Counted from the first letter of the stretch, positions 15,277 through 23,205 are shown. The stretch: 23,529 bases of DNA from JAEUOS01 sp046160545 (GCA_046160545.1 JBJXGS010000285.1:1-23529); one strand, 5' to 3'. The notes: generated by a model not told the origin, from the letters alone. A program made the numbers and translations.

Positions 15277-15963
15277 TCAGCGGACGATGGCGATCTTCTT
15301 CTGCAGCTGCTTGACCAGCATCGACAGGCCCGAGCACAGAACGAAATAGACGATGGCGACAAACAGGTACATCTCGACCACGCGGCTGTCGCGCTGCGCG
15401 ACCTTGCCGGCGGCGCCGACGAAGTCGGTGACGTTGAGCAGCGACACCAGCGAGACGTCCTGGAACAGGATGATGGTCTGGGTGAGCAGAATGGGCAGCA
15501 TGTTGCGGAAGGCCTGCGGCAGCACTATCAGGCGCATCGATTGCGAGTAGTTGAGCCCCAGCGCATAGGCGGCCCCGACCTGGCCGCGCGGGATGCTCTG
15601 GATGCCGGCGCGCATGATTTCGCAGAAATACGCGCCCTCGAAGAGGATGAAGGTGACGTAGGCCGAGCGCTCCGCACCAATCGAAGGCGGCCGTTCCGCA
15701 CCGGTGACGACCTGCAGCAGCACCGGCATCAGGAAATAGAACCAGAAGATGACCAGGAGCAGCGGGATCGAGCGCATCAGGTTGACGTAGCCGGCCGCCG
15801 TCATCGACAGGAACCTGTTCGACGACAGGCGCGCCAGCGCCAGGAGCGTGCCCCAGATGACGCCGCCGACAGCCGCGACGATGGTGAGCTGGACCGTGTA
15901 CTGCAGGCCCTTCATCAGGTAGGGGAAGGAACTGACGATGACGCTGAAATCGAGATTTCCCAT
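15277..15963 (-). CDS. gltK: Glutamate/aspartate ABC transporter permease GltK
   Basis: A 228-residue inner membrane permease of the polar amino acid family (E. coli GltK is about 224). The start at 15963 is used because MGNLDFSVIVSSFPYLMKGL matches the usual N-terminus; upstream in-frame codons lie in gltJ. Hydrophobic segments are near 20-45, 55-85, 95-115 and 190-215. The EAA loop that contacts the ATPase is SIPRGQVGAAYALGLNYSQS (residues 124-143). The gltJ stop overlaps this gene by spacing (1 nt between start and stop), so translation is coupled. It forms a heterodimer with GltJ. Confidence 0.92.
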   Translation of the reverse strand: MGNLDFSVIVSSFPYLMKGLQYTVQLTIVAAVGGVIWGTLLALARLSSNRFLSMTAAGYVNLMRSIPLLLVIFWFYFLMPVLLQVVTGAERPPSIGAERSAYVTFILFEGAYFCEIMRAGIQSIPRGQVGAAYALGLNYSQSMRLIVLPQAFRNMLPILLTQTIILFQDVSLVSLLNVTDFVGAAGKVAQRDSRVVEMYLFVAIVYFVLCSGLSMLVKQLQKKIAIVR

Positions 15964-15964
15964 G

Positions 15965-16705
15965 CTAGTGCCCCCCGCCGGTGGTGGCACCGCTGATGTA
16001 GCCCGGGACGGCGACCTTCTTCTCGACAAAGGCCATGACGCGGTTCGCGGTCATCGCGATGACGACGTAGATGACGGTCGCGGCGGTAAAGGCCTCGAAG
16101 TAGCGGAAGGTCAGTTCGCCCATTTCGCGGGTACGGAAGAAGAGTTCCACCAGCCCGATCGAGTAGGCGACCGCGGTGTTCTTGATCAGGTTCATCATCT
16201 CCGAGGTAAGCGGCGGGATGATGATGCGGTAGGCCATGGGCAGGAGCACGAAGCGGTAGGTCTGCGCCTGGGTGAGTCCCATCGCGTAGCCGGCATAGCG
16301 CTGCCCGCGCGGCAGCGAACCGATGCCGGAGCGCACCTGCTCGGAGATGCGCGCCGCGGTGAAGAGCCCCAGGCAGACGACCGCTGTCACGAACTGGTGT
16401 TCGGTCGGATCAAGCGCGGTGACCCACACCTTGACCGGCGTGAAGAGCCCGGGGATCACGAAATACCAGAGGAAGAACTGGACAATCAGCGGAATGTTGC
16501 GAAAGAGCTCGACATAGGCATTGCCGAAACGAACCATCCACTTGTTCTCGGTGGTGCGCATGACGCCCAGCACTGAGCCCAGGACGAAGGCGATGATCCA
16601 GGCCAGCACCGCCACCGAGAGCGTGAACTTGAGCCCGCCCAGCAGGACATAAAGCCAGGTGCCGTCGCCGTCAGGCACCTGCTCCAGGAATATCCCCAGA
16701 TTCAT
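15965..16705 (-). CDS. gltJ: Glutamate/aspartate ABC transporter permease GltJ
   Basis: A 246-residue permease, the same length as E. coli GltJ. The ATG at 16705 starts MNLGIFLEQVPDGDGTWLYV, a periplasmic head followed by the first membrane helix (LLGGLKFTLSVAVLAWIIAF), and has a good ribosome site (AAAGGGGGG). The EAA loop is SLPRGQRYAGYAMGLTQAQT, and SEMMNLIKNTAVAYSIGLVE is typical of the family. It is the first gene after the terminator at 16764-16796, so gltJKL receives reduced read-through from gltI. Confidence 0.92.
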   Translation of the reverse strand: MNLGIFLEQVPDGDGTWLYVLLGGLKFTLSVAVLAWIIAFVLGSVLGVMRTTENKWMVRFGNAYVELFRNIPLIVQFFLWYFVIPGLFTPVKVWVTALDPTEHQFVTAVVCLGLFTAARISEQVRSGIGSLPRGQRYAGYAMGLTQAQTYRFVLLPMAYRIIIPPLTSEMMNLIKNTAVAYSIGLVELFFRTREMGELTFRYFEAFTAATVIYVVIAMTANRVMAFVEKKVAVPGYISGATTGGGH

Positions 16706-16763
16706 GACCCCCCCTTTTGCCGATGACTGTCCCGGCTTGAAGCATATCTTGCGCCAAAAAACA

Positions 16764-16796
16764 AAAAGCCGACAGGCTTGACACCTGTCGGCTTTT
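16764..16796 (-). terminator. Intrinsic terminator between gltI and gltJ
   Basis: A 13-bp perfect stem (AAAAGCCGACAGG with CCTGTCGGCTTTT) around a 7-nt loop. On the minus strand it is followed by a T-rich run (TTTTTGTTTTTTGG). It stands 46 nt after the gltI stop and before gltJ, so it should reduce transcription of gltJKL relative to gltI, a common way of making excess binding protein. Confidence 0.82.
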
Positions 16797-16842
16797 CTGC
16801 GAACGCCGGATCGCTGACTGTTTGGGCGCCCGGCGCAGCGGC

Positions 16843-17742
16843 TTACTGCACGCCGCGGTCGTTGGGGTTGGCGAAATCGGCCTTGAGTGTCGGCGTCATC
16901 GGGAAATTCAGGTTGACGTTCTTGGGCGGGATCGGGCTGGTGAACCACTTGGCGTAGATGCGCTCCATCTCGGGTGACTTGTACAGTGCGCCGAGGGTGC
17001 GATCGACCAGTGCCTTGAACTGCGTGTCATCCTTGCGGATCATCGGGCCGTAGGGCTCGCCGCGCAGCGACTCGTTGAGGATCACGTAGTCGTTGGGATT
17101 ACGCGCGTTGGCGATCTGACCGGCTAAGAGGATATCGTCCATGACGAAGGCGACGACGCGGTCATCCTGCAGGAGCAGGAAGGACTCGGCGTGGTCCTTG
17201 CCGTAGATTTCCTTGACGTCGACAGAGCGGGTCTTCTCGTAGGCCTTGAGCAGAGGCACCGCGGTCGTACCCGAAGTCGTCGAGATGTTCTTGCCGTTGA
17301 GTTCAGCCAGGCTCTTGATGTTGGACGACTTCTTGACCGCGGCCGTCACCTGGATGCGGAAATAGGTCGGCCCGAACCACACCTGCTGCTGGCGTGCGAC
17401 CGAGTTGGTCGTCGAGCCGCACTCGATGTCGATGGTGCCGTTCTGCAGGAGCGGAATGCGATTCGACGAGGTGACCGGCTGGTAGACCACCTTGAGGCTG
17501 GGCATCTTCAACTCGGCCTTGACCGCGTCGACCACCTTGGCGCAGATGTCCATCGAATAGCCGATTGGCTGCTGCTTGTCATCGAGGTAGGAAAACGGGA
17601 TCGACGACTCGCGGTGCGCGACGGTCATCTGGCCGGTGTCCTTGATCTTCTTCAAGGTCCCGGTCAGGTCCTGCGCTTCTACACCGGCGACGAAGCCCGA
17701 GGCAGCGAAAACGGCCGCGAGGGCCAGGGTAAGGTTTTTCAT
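16843..17742 (-). CDS. gltI: Glutamate/aspartate ABC transporter periplasmic binding protein GltI
   Basis: A 299-residue solute-binding protein of family 3. The ATG at 17742 starts a signal peptide (MKNLTLALAAVFAASGF, cleavage near VEA) and has a GAGGAGA ribosome site. The mature domain carries HRESSIPFSYLDDKQQPIGY, a ligand-loop pattern seen in GltI, then DIECGSTTNSVARQQQVWF and VAFVMDDILL. Length and motif order match GltI of E. coli, so glutamate/aspartate binding is likely. It is followed by a strong terminator and gltJKL, and sits downstream of aspA. On the minus strand an extended -10 shape (TGCTACACT, 17842-17850) lies upstream. Confidence 0.93.
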   Translation of the reverse strand: MKNLTLALAAVFAASGFVAGVEAQDLTGTLKKIKDTGQMTVAHRESSIPFSYLDDKQQPIGYSMDICAKVVDAVKAELKMPSLKVVYQPVTSSNRIPLLQNGTIDIECGSTTNSVARQQQVWFGPTYFRIQVTAAVKKSSNIKSLAELNGKNISTTSGTTAVPLLKAYEKTRSVDVKEIYGKDHAESFLLLQDDRVVAFVMDDILLAGQIANARNPNDYVILNESLRGEPYGPMIRKDDTQFKALVDRTLGALYKSPEMERIYAKWFTSPIPPKNVNLNFPMTPTLKADFANPNDRGVQ

Positions 17743-17850
17743 CGAGTAATTCTCCTCAAGAATGGCGCGACAGCGCCTGCTTATCAAGACACCATTCGCG
17801 TCGACTCCTCACGCGCGAACGGGCCAAATGGTTGACTTTTCAGTGTAGCA

Positions 17851-17867
17851 GAGCCCCCCTCGGGCTC
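17851..17867. repeat. Short hairpin upstream of gltI
   Basis: GAGCCC (17851-17856) and GGGCTC (17862-17867) form a 6-bp stem with a 5-nt loop, 53 nt after the aspA stop on the minus strand. No U-tract follows, so it is at best a weak pause or terminator for aspA. It lies next to the possible extended -10 of gltI. Confidence 0.25.
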
Positions 17868-17920
17868 GCACGCGGGGTAACCCTCAATCCAGCCCGCAGT
17901 GGCGTCCCGCGACAACCCGC

Positions 17921-19324
17921 TCAGACCTCCCGGGCATGCGGTCGCGTGAGCACCTCCGGCCGCAATACCGCGGCCAGCTTGGCCGGTTCCATGAGTCCGC
18001 GCTCCAGCACCAGGTCTTCGACCCGGCGGCCGGTTTCCAGCGCCAGGCGCGCGATCAGCGTGGCGTTCTCGTAGCCGATGTAGGGATTCAAGGCCGTGGC
18101 CAGCCCGACCGAGTTGCGCACCCGCTCTGCCAGAAGCTCGCGGTTGGCGGTGATGCCGGCCACGCAATTGGTGGCCAGGGTGGTGCAGGCGGCGGTCAGG
18201 TGGCCAAGGCTCTTGGCCAGCGAATAGGCAATGATGGGCTCGAAGGCATTCAGCTGCAGTTGCCCGCCCTCGGAGGCCATGGTGATGGTCATGTCGTTGC
18301 CGACGACCTCGAATGCCACCTGGTTGACCACCTCGGGAATGATGGGGTTGACCTTGCCGGGCATGATCGACGACCCTGCGGCGCGCGCCGGCAGGCCGAT
18401 CTCGTTCAAGCCCCCCTGCGGCCCGGAGGACAAAAGGCGCAGGTCGTTGCAGGTCTTGGACAGCTTGACCGCGACCCGCTTGAGAATGCCGGAGAGCTGC
18501 ACGAAGGCGCCGGTGTCCTGGGTGGCCTCGATGAAATTCGGCGCCATGACCAGCGACTCGCCGGACAGTCGCGAGAGGTGCCGGCAGGCCGCCGGGGCGT
18601 ACTCAGGGTCGGTGTTGATGCCGGTGCCGATCGCGGTCGCCCCCAGGCTGATTTCGCGCATCAGGCCGATGGCCTCGGTCAGGCGCTGCTCGTCTTCACC
18701 CAGCATCACGGCATAGGTCGAGAACTCCTGGCCCAGGGTCATGGGCACCGCGTCCTGCAACTGGGTGCGGCCGATCTTGAGCACATCGCGAAACTCGAAG
18801 GCCTTGGCCTCGAAGGCCGCGCGCAAGGCAGCCATGGCGGTGATCAGGCGGCGGATGCCGAAGATCGAGGTCAGTCGCAACGCCGTCGGGTAGACGTCGT
18901 TGGTCGATTGCGAACAATTGACGATTTCTATGGGGTGCAGGGCCGCGTAATCGCCTTTCGCACGGCCCATGAGTTCAAGGGCGCGATTGGCGATGACCTC
19001 GTTGGCGTTCATGTTGGTCGAGGTGCCGGCACCGCCCTGGATCACGTCGACCACGAACTCGGTATCGAACTTGCCGGATGCGACCTCCTCGCAGGCGCGC
19101 ATCACGGCGTCGGCGGCATCGGCCGGGATGAGCCCCAGGTCGCGGTTGGCGATCGCCGCGGCGTGCTTGACCAGAGCCAGCGCGCGCACCAGGTCGGCAT
19201 ACGCGCCGATGGGCACGCCGGTGATCGGAAAATTCTCGAGCGCGCGCAGGGAATGAATGCCCCAGTAGGCGTCGGCGGGGACTGCGCGATCCCCGAGCAG
19301 GTCGTGTTCGGTACGGGTGGTCAT
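17921..19324 (-). CDS. aspA: Aspartate ammonia-lyase AspA
   Basis: A 467-residue member of the aspartase/fumarase superfamily, converting L-aspartate to fumarate and ammonia. The start is ATG at 19324 (MTTRTEHDLLGDRAVPADAY), which matches the aspartase N-terminus; the in-frame extension upstream lacks family character. Key motifs are GGAGTSTNMNANEV (98-111), SQSTNDVYPTA (138-148) and the flexible catalytic loop GSSIMPGKVNP at 317-327 with Ser318 as the base. The C-terminus GITANRELLAE and VLERGLM are aspartase-like rather than fumarase-like. It lies upstream of gltI, so import and deamination of aspartate probably form one physiological unit. E. coli aspartase is 478 residues. Confidence 0.93.
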   Translation of the reverse strand: MTTRTEHDLLGDRAVPADAYWGIHSLRALENFPITGVPIGAYADLVRALALVKHAAAIANRDLGLIPADAADAVMRACEEVASGKFDTEFVVDVIQGGAGTSTNMNANEVIANRALELMGRAKGDYAALHPIEIVNCSQSTNDVYPTALRLTSIFGIRRLITAMAALRAAFEAKAFEFRDVLKIGRTQLQDAVPMTLGQEFSTYAVMLGEDEQRLTEAIGLMREISLGATAIGTGINTDPEYAPAACRHLSRLSGESLVMAPNFIEATQDTGAFVQLSGILKRVAVKLSKTCNDLRLLSSGPQGGLNEIGLPARAAGSSIMPGKVNPIIPEVVNQVAFEVVGNDMTITMASEGGQLQLNAFEPIIAYSLAKSLGHLTAACTTLATNCVAGITANRELLAERVRNSVGLATALNPYIGYENATLIARLALETGRRVEDLVLERGLMEPAKLAAVLRPEVLTRPHAREV

Positions 19325-19402
19325 TAAAGCGTCCTGGCCTTTGATGTCGATGGCCGCGACTCTACGGACCGACGGGCGTCGGCGCCAATGCCGTGTTTTC
19401 AT

Positions 19403-19429
19403 CGCCCCATGCACGATGCGCATGGGGTG
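19403..19429. repeat. Inverted repeat between the third Bug gene and aspA
   Basis: A 10-bp stem (one G-T pair) centred on CCCCATG/CATGGGG with a 7-nt loop, 13 nt past the stop of the Bug gene at 19442. On the minus strand there is no U-tract after it, so it may be a Rho-assisted terminator or an operator-like site; the sequence alone cannot decide. Confidence 0.35.
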
Positions 19430-19441
19430 GGCGCAGCCGGG

Positions 19442-20401
19442 TCAGTCCACCCGGGCGCCGGAGAGTTCGACCATGCGCCTGACGCGCGGATAGTCGGCCT
19501 TGAAAAATGCGCTGAATTCGGCCGAGCCCAGGTTGCGGGCCTCGCTGCCATCAGCCTGCAGGCGCTCGCGGAAGGCGTTGTCCTGCAGGGCCCGCGCAAT
19601 CTCGGCATCGATGCGCTGCACGACCTCGGCAGGCATCCTGGCCGGCCCGAACAATCCGAACCACGAAATGTAGTCGAAGCCCGGTACGGTATCGGCGATC
19701 GAAGGCACATCCGGTATCGCGTGGTTGCGCCTGGTCCCGGTCACGCCGAGGGCGCGCAGACGACCGCCCCTGATGTGCGGCACTGCGGTGGCCAGGGTCG
19801 GAAAGCCGCACAGCGTGGTCTTGCTCAGCACCGAGTTGATGATGTCCGGAGCCCCCTTGAAGGGCACATGCACGATGTCCACCCCGGCGCCGGACTTGAA
19901 GAGCTCGCCGGCGAAGTGTGCCCCGCTGCCGTTGCCACCCGAGGCGTAGTTGTGCTTGCCCGGCGCGTCCTTGAGCGTGCGCACCAGCTCCGCGGTGGTC
20001 TTGATCGGCGTGTCCGTATGCACCACCAGCACGTGCGGCATCACTGTGGTGAGATTGAGCAAGGTGAAGTCGGTGAGCGGGTCGAAGCCGATCTTGCGGT
20101 ACAGCCAGGGGTTGGTCGCGATCGCCGAGGTCGCCAGGCCTATGGTGTAGCCATCCGGCGGCGCCTTGGCGACCATCTCGGTGCCGATGTTGCCGCCGGC
20201 ACCGGGGCGATTTTCGATCACCAGGGACTGGCCAAGGGGGCCGCCCAGGCGTTCGGCCAGCGTGCGCGCCAGGACATCGGGGGCGCTGCCGGGAATGTAG
20301 GGAACGATGAAGCGCACCGGCTTGGCCGGCCAGGCCTGGGCCAATGCGGCCCCGGGCAGGCCCATGGCCAGGGAAGAAGCGAGAAAGTCGCGTCGCAGCA
20401 T
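19442..20401 (-). CDS. Bug family tripartite tricarboxylate transporter substrate-binding protein (receptor 3)
   Basis: A 319-residue exported receptor of the Bug/TctC family. The N-terminus MLRRDFLASSLAMG contains a twin-arginine pattern (RRDFL, residues 3-7) and a cut after ALA at residue 21. WPAKPVRFIVPYIPGSAPD (residues 24-42) is the first ligand loop, where the PPGG of the other two receptors is replaced by IPGSAPD; this suggests another ligand. GNGSGAHFAGELF and HVPFKGAPDI follow. No TctAB genes are near. The gene is divergent from a choline-sulfatase-like gene across 65 nt, making a shared control and an organosulfate-derived ligand possible. The ligand is unknown. Confidence 0.93.
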   Translation of the reverse strand: MLRRDFLASSLAMGLPGAALAQAWPAKPVRFIVPYIPGSAPDVLARTLAERLGGPLGQSLVIENRPGAGGNIGTEMVAKAPPDGYTIGLATSAIATNPWLYRKIGFDPLTDFTLLNLTTVMPHVLVVHTDTPIKTTAELVRTLKDAPGKHNYASGGNGSGAHFAGELFKSGAGVDIVHVPFKGAPDIINSVLSKTTLCGFPTLATAVPHIRGGRLRALGVTGTRRNHAIPDVPSIADTVPGFDYISWFGLFGPARMPAEVVQRIDAEIARALQDNAFRERLQADGSEARNLGSAEFSAFFKADYPRVRRMVELSGARVD

Positions 20402-20403
20402 GG

Positions 20404-20433
20404 TTGGTCTCCGGGAAAGGTGGGCAGTATATT
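20404..20433 (+). promoter_or_regulatory. Possible promoter for the sulfatase gene
   Basis: TTGGTC (20404-20409) and TATATT (20428-20433) lie 18 nt apart; the -10 matches at 5 of 6 and the -35 at 3 of 6. The AT-rich core TATATTAG can also be read as a -10 (TATACT) on the minus strand for the Bug gene, so the 65-nt region may hold overlapping divergent promoters. Confidence 0.35.
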
Positions 20434-20466
20434 AGTGGCTCCCTCCACTTGGTTCACTCAATCGCG

Positions 20467-21915
20467 ATGCGCCCTGCCAACCTGATCATCCTGTTTTCCG
20501 ACGAGCACAATCCCAAGGTCATGGGGGCGGCCGGGCACCCGTTCATTTCGACTCCCAATCTCGACAAATTGGCCGCACGCGGGGTGCGCTACACCCAGGC
20601 ATCCACACCTTGCCCGATCTGCGTGCCGGCGCGCGCGGCGCTGGCTGTGGGTCGCTACAACCACGAGATCGGCTACTGGGACAACGCGGATGCCTACGAG
20701 GGTCGCATCCCGAGCTGGCACCATGTCCTGCGCGAGCGTGGCCACGAGGTGGTCTCGTTCGGCAAGCTGCACTTCCGCGGCCACGCAGGCGACGACCATG
20801 GGTTCTCGAAGGAAGTCCTGCCCATGCACATTGTCGAGGGCAAGGGTGACCTCCTGGCGCTCAATCGCGGACCCGACGCGCCGCCGCGCGGCGGCGCGAA
20901 AAAGATGATCGGCATGGCCGGCCCCGGCGAGTCCGACTACACGCGCTACGACCGCGACGTCACCGCGGCAGCGCAGGTCTGGCTCTACGAAGAGGCGGCC
21001 AAGCACAAGGACCGGCCCTGGGTACTGTTTGTTTCGCTCGTCACACCGCACTTCCCGCTGACTGCGCCCTCCGAGCATTACTACCGCTACGCGCGCATGC
21101 AACTGCCGATGCCCAAGAAGTACGCCAGGAACGAGCGCCCGCATCACCCGATCCTGGACGACTACGCACGCACCATGCCTTACGACGCGCACATGAAGGA
21201 CGAGGCCGACGTGCGCCGCGCGCTGGCGGGTTACTTCGGCCTGACCAGCTTCATGGACGAGCAGTGCGGCAAGGTGCTTGGTGCGCTAAAGGAATTGGGT
21301 CTGGCCGATTCGACCCGCATCCTCTACACCGCCGACCATGGCGACAACAATGGCGCGCGCGGCCTGTGGGGCAAGTCCACCATGTACGAGGAATCGGTGG
21401 GCGTGCCCATGATCCTGGCCGGCCCCGACGTGCCGGCGGGAAAGACCGTATCGACGCCCACCAACCTGGTCGATGTCTTCGCGACCGCGCTTGAGGCCGT
21501 CGGCAGCCCGGCGGCGCCCTCCTCCGGGCAATCGCTCTTCGGCATGTGGGACAAGCCGGACGCCGAGCGTACCGTCTTTTCCGAGTACCACGCCTCCGGC
21601 TCGCGCGAGGCCTTTTTCATGGTGCAGGACCGGCGCTACAAGTACATCCGCCCGACCACCTACCCGGTGCAGCTCTACGACCGCCACAAGGACCCCGAAG
21701 AGCTGCGCGACGTCGCCGGCGACCCCGACTATGCGGACGTCATCGCCAGCATGGAAAAGCGCCTGCGCGAGCGCCTCGATCCCGCGGAAATCGACGCGCA
21801 GGCAAAGAAGCGCCAGGCCGAGCTGCTGGCCTCGCACGGCGGCTGGGAAGCGGTGCTCAAACGCGGCGACCTGCCCTATTCGCCGCCGCCTGGCGTGGCG
21901 GCAAGCTGGAGCTGA
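20467..21915 (+). CDS. Sulfatase family protein (choline-sulfatase-like, type I)
   Basis: A 482-residue type I sulfatase/alkaline phosphatase superfamily enzyme. The start is ATG 20467, which begins MRPANLIILFSDEHNP, the first metal site (Asp12, Glu13). The formylglycine motif C-x-P-x-R is CVPARAAL with Cys52, which would be oxidised by a maturase. Further ligands are Lys100 and His102 (FGKLHF), His195 (VTPHFP), Asp290-His291 (YTADHGD) and Lys303. The pattern GKLHF and GDNNGARGLWGK resembles choline sulfatase (BetC) more than arylsulfatase. There is no signal peptide, so it would act in the cytoplasm on an imported sulfate ester. It ends 4 nt before a MaoC-like gene. Phosphonate monoester hydrolases share this fold and cannot be excluded. 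Confidence 0.88.
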   Translation: MRPANLIILFSDEHNPKVMGAAGHPFISTPNLDKLAARGVRYTQASTPCPICVPARAALAVGRYNHEIGYWDNADAYEGRIPSWHHVLRERGHEVVSFGKLHFRGHAGDDHGFSKEVLPMHIVEGKGDLLALNRGPDAPPRGGAKKMIGMAGPGESDYTRYDRDVTAAAQVWLYEEAAKHKDRPWVLFVSLVTPHFPLTAPSEHYYRYARMQLPMPKKYARNERPHHPILDDYARTMPYDAHMKDEADVRRALAGYFGLTSFMDEQCGKVLGALKELGLADSTRILYTADHGDNNGARGLWGKSTMYEESVGVPMILAGPDVPAGKTVSTPTNLVDVFATALEAVGSPAAPSSGQSLFGMWDKPDAERTVFSEYHASGSREAFFMVQDRRYKYIRPTTYPVQLYDRHKDPEELRDVAGDPDYADVIASMEKRLRERLDPAEIDAQAKKRQAELLASHGGWEAVLKRGDLPYSPPPGVAASWS

Positions 21916-21919
21916 CACG

Positions 21920-22426
21920 ATGACGCAGCCGACCACCGGCTTCGATCCGCGCAGCCATCGGCTGTGCGAGTCGCGCTACTTCGAGGACTTTGCGCTGGGC
22001 GAGCGCTTTCTGCTGCCCTCGCGCACCATGACCGATGCGCTCTTCGCCGCGTTCTCGCTTGCCAGCGGGGACAACCATCCGGTGCACTACGACCTCGAGT
22101 ATTGCCGCGCGCACGGCATGCCGCACATGCTGGCGCACGGATTCCATGTCCTCGCGCAGACCGCCGCCGGTGCCGGCCTTTTTCCGCACATGGTCGAGGA
22201 CTCCCTCAAGGGTTTCATCGAGCAGAGCAGCCGCTTCCTGGGCCGGGTGTTCGTCGGCGACACGCTGTACTGCGCGCTCGAGGTCAGCGAACTGGCGCCG
22301 AATCGGACCACCGGCGTATTGACCCTGCGCTCGACCGTGCACAACCAGCGTGGTGAGCTGGTCATGGACGGCCTGCAGAAATATCTGCTCTTGAAGCGCC
22401 CTGCCGCTCAAGCTGCGGGTGCCTGA
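21920..22426 (+). CDS. MaoC family dehydratase (hotdog-fold hydratase)
   Basis: A 168-residue MaoC-like hotdog protein. The ATG at 21920 is preceded by GGAG at 21908-21911, inside the sulfatase end, and starts 4 nt after the sulfatase stop, so the two are translationally coupled. The hydratase-2 motif is SLASGDNHPVHYD with catalytic Asp51 and His56. HGMPHMLAHGFHVLAQTAAG is the following helix. Such proteins hydrate or dehydrate acyl-CoA thioesters. A 168-residue length is usual for single-domain forms. Being coupled to a sulfatase is not a pairing I know of, so the natural acyl-CoA substrate is open. It converges on the crotonase-family gene. Confidence 0.88.
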   Translation: MTQPTTGFDPRSHRLCESRYFEDFALGERFLLPSRTMTDALFAAFSLASGDNHPVHYDLEYCRAHGMPHMLAHGFHVLAQTAAGAGLFPHMVEDSLKGFIEQSSRFLGRVFVGDTLYCALEVSELAPNRTTGVLTLRSTVHNQRGELVMDGLQKYLLLKRPAAQAAGA

Positions 22427-22430
22427 AGCG

Positions 22431-22449
22431 GCCCGGCCTAGGGTTTTTT
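22431..22449 (+). terminator. Weak possible terminator after the MaoC gene
   Basis: GCCC-GGCCTA-GGGT followed by a T-run (22444-22449). The stem is only three G-C pairs and one G-T, so it is marginal. Its position right after the MaoC stop at 22426 makes it worth recording. Confidence 0.28.
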
Positions 22450-23205
22450 CCACACGGGCTTGCGCTTTTCGACAAACGCGGTCAGCCCTTCTTTGGAATC
22501 GTCGGTGGCCATGGTGGCCGACAGCAGGTTGACTGCACCGGCCACGCCGCTGCGATAGTTCGAGTCGATCGCCTGCATGAAAGCCATGCGTCCCATGCGC
22601 ACCAGTTCGGGCGACTTGGCCGCCAGGGTCTGCGCCAGCTGGCGCGCTTCGGCGAGCAGCCCTGCCTCGGGCGCGATGCGACTGACCAGACCCAGGCTCA
22701 TCGCCTCCTGCGCGCCGAACGCGCGACCCGTGAAGAGCAGGTCGAAGGCGCGATAGCGACCGACGATGCGCGGCAGGTGGGTGTAGTGGATCGCAGGCAC
22801 GAGGCCGATGTCGAGCTCCGGGTAACCAAAGGTGGCGGTGTCTGCGGCCACGATCAGATCGCACGAGATCGCCAGCGACATGCCGCCGCCGCGCGCGGCG
22901 CCGCTGATGGCCGCGATCGAAGGCTTGCCCAGGTTGAACTGGACGTCGCACAGCCGCGAGTAGAGCCGCTCAACGGTCGCGCGCGCCTCCGCGTGCGGGC
23001 TATTGAGGAACGAAGCCAAGTCGAGCCCGCCGCAAAAACGCCCCGGCAGCGCGCTGCTGATGATGACCGCGCGCACGTTCGCGTCTGCGCCGGCACGTTG
23101 CAGGAACGCGAGCAGCTGGTCCAGCAAGGCATCATCGAGCGCGTTGACCGGCGGATGGTTGATGAGGATTTCTGCGACGCTGTCGCGGATGGTGTAGTCG
23201 AGCAT
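22438..23205 (-). CDS. Enoyl-CoA hydratase/isomerase (crotonase) family protein with altered active site
   Basis: A 255-residue crotonase-fold protein. The ATG at 23205 (MLDYTIRDSVAEILINHPPV) fits the family N-terminus and has an AGAGG ribosome site. The first oxyanion segment is PGRFCGGLDLASFL (54-67) and the second is SGAARGGGMSLAISCDLIVA (101-120). In classical hydratases the residue at Ser110 is the first catalytic Glu; here it is Ser. The second Glu is kept (Glu130 in YPELDIG). The usual PGAGG..RL block is replaced by VPAIHYTHLPRIVG. An isomerase, hydrolase or lyase-type activity is therefore more likely than classical enoyl-CoA hydration. It is divergent from a CoA-transferase. Confidence 0.9.
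   Translation of the reverse strand: MLDYTIRDSVAEILINHPPVNALDDALLDQLLAFLQRAGADANVRAVIISSALPGRFCGGLDLASFLNSPHAEARATVERLYSRLCDVQFNLGKPSIAAISGAARGGGMSLAISCDLIVAADTATFGYPELDIGLVPAIHYTHLPRIVGRYRAFDLLFTGRAFGAQEAMSLGLVSRIAPEAGLLAEARQLAQTLAAKSPELVRMGRMAFMQAIDSNYRSGVAGAVNLLSATMATDDSKEGLTAFVEKRKPVWKKP

Noticed and set aside
14524..15996. A 490-codon plus-strand open frame across gltL and gltK
   Set aside because: Antisense shadow, dominated by Asp/Arg/His/Leu runs with no recognisable fold, opposite to well-supported transporter genes.
17832..17850. Plus-strand TTGACT followed by AGTGTAGCA
   Set aside because: Spacing is too short for a promoter and no plus-strand gene follows.
17936..19327. A 463-codon plus-strand open frame across aspA
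   Set aside because: Antisense of a gene with intact aspartase motifs; composition is typical of GC-driven shadow frames.
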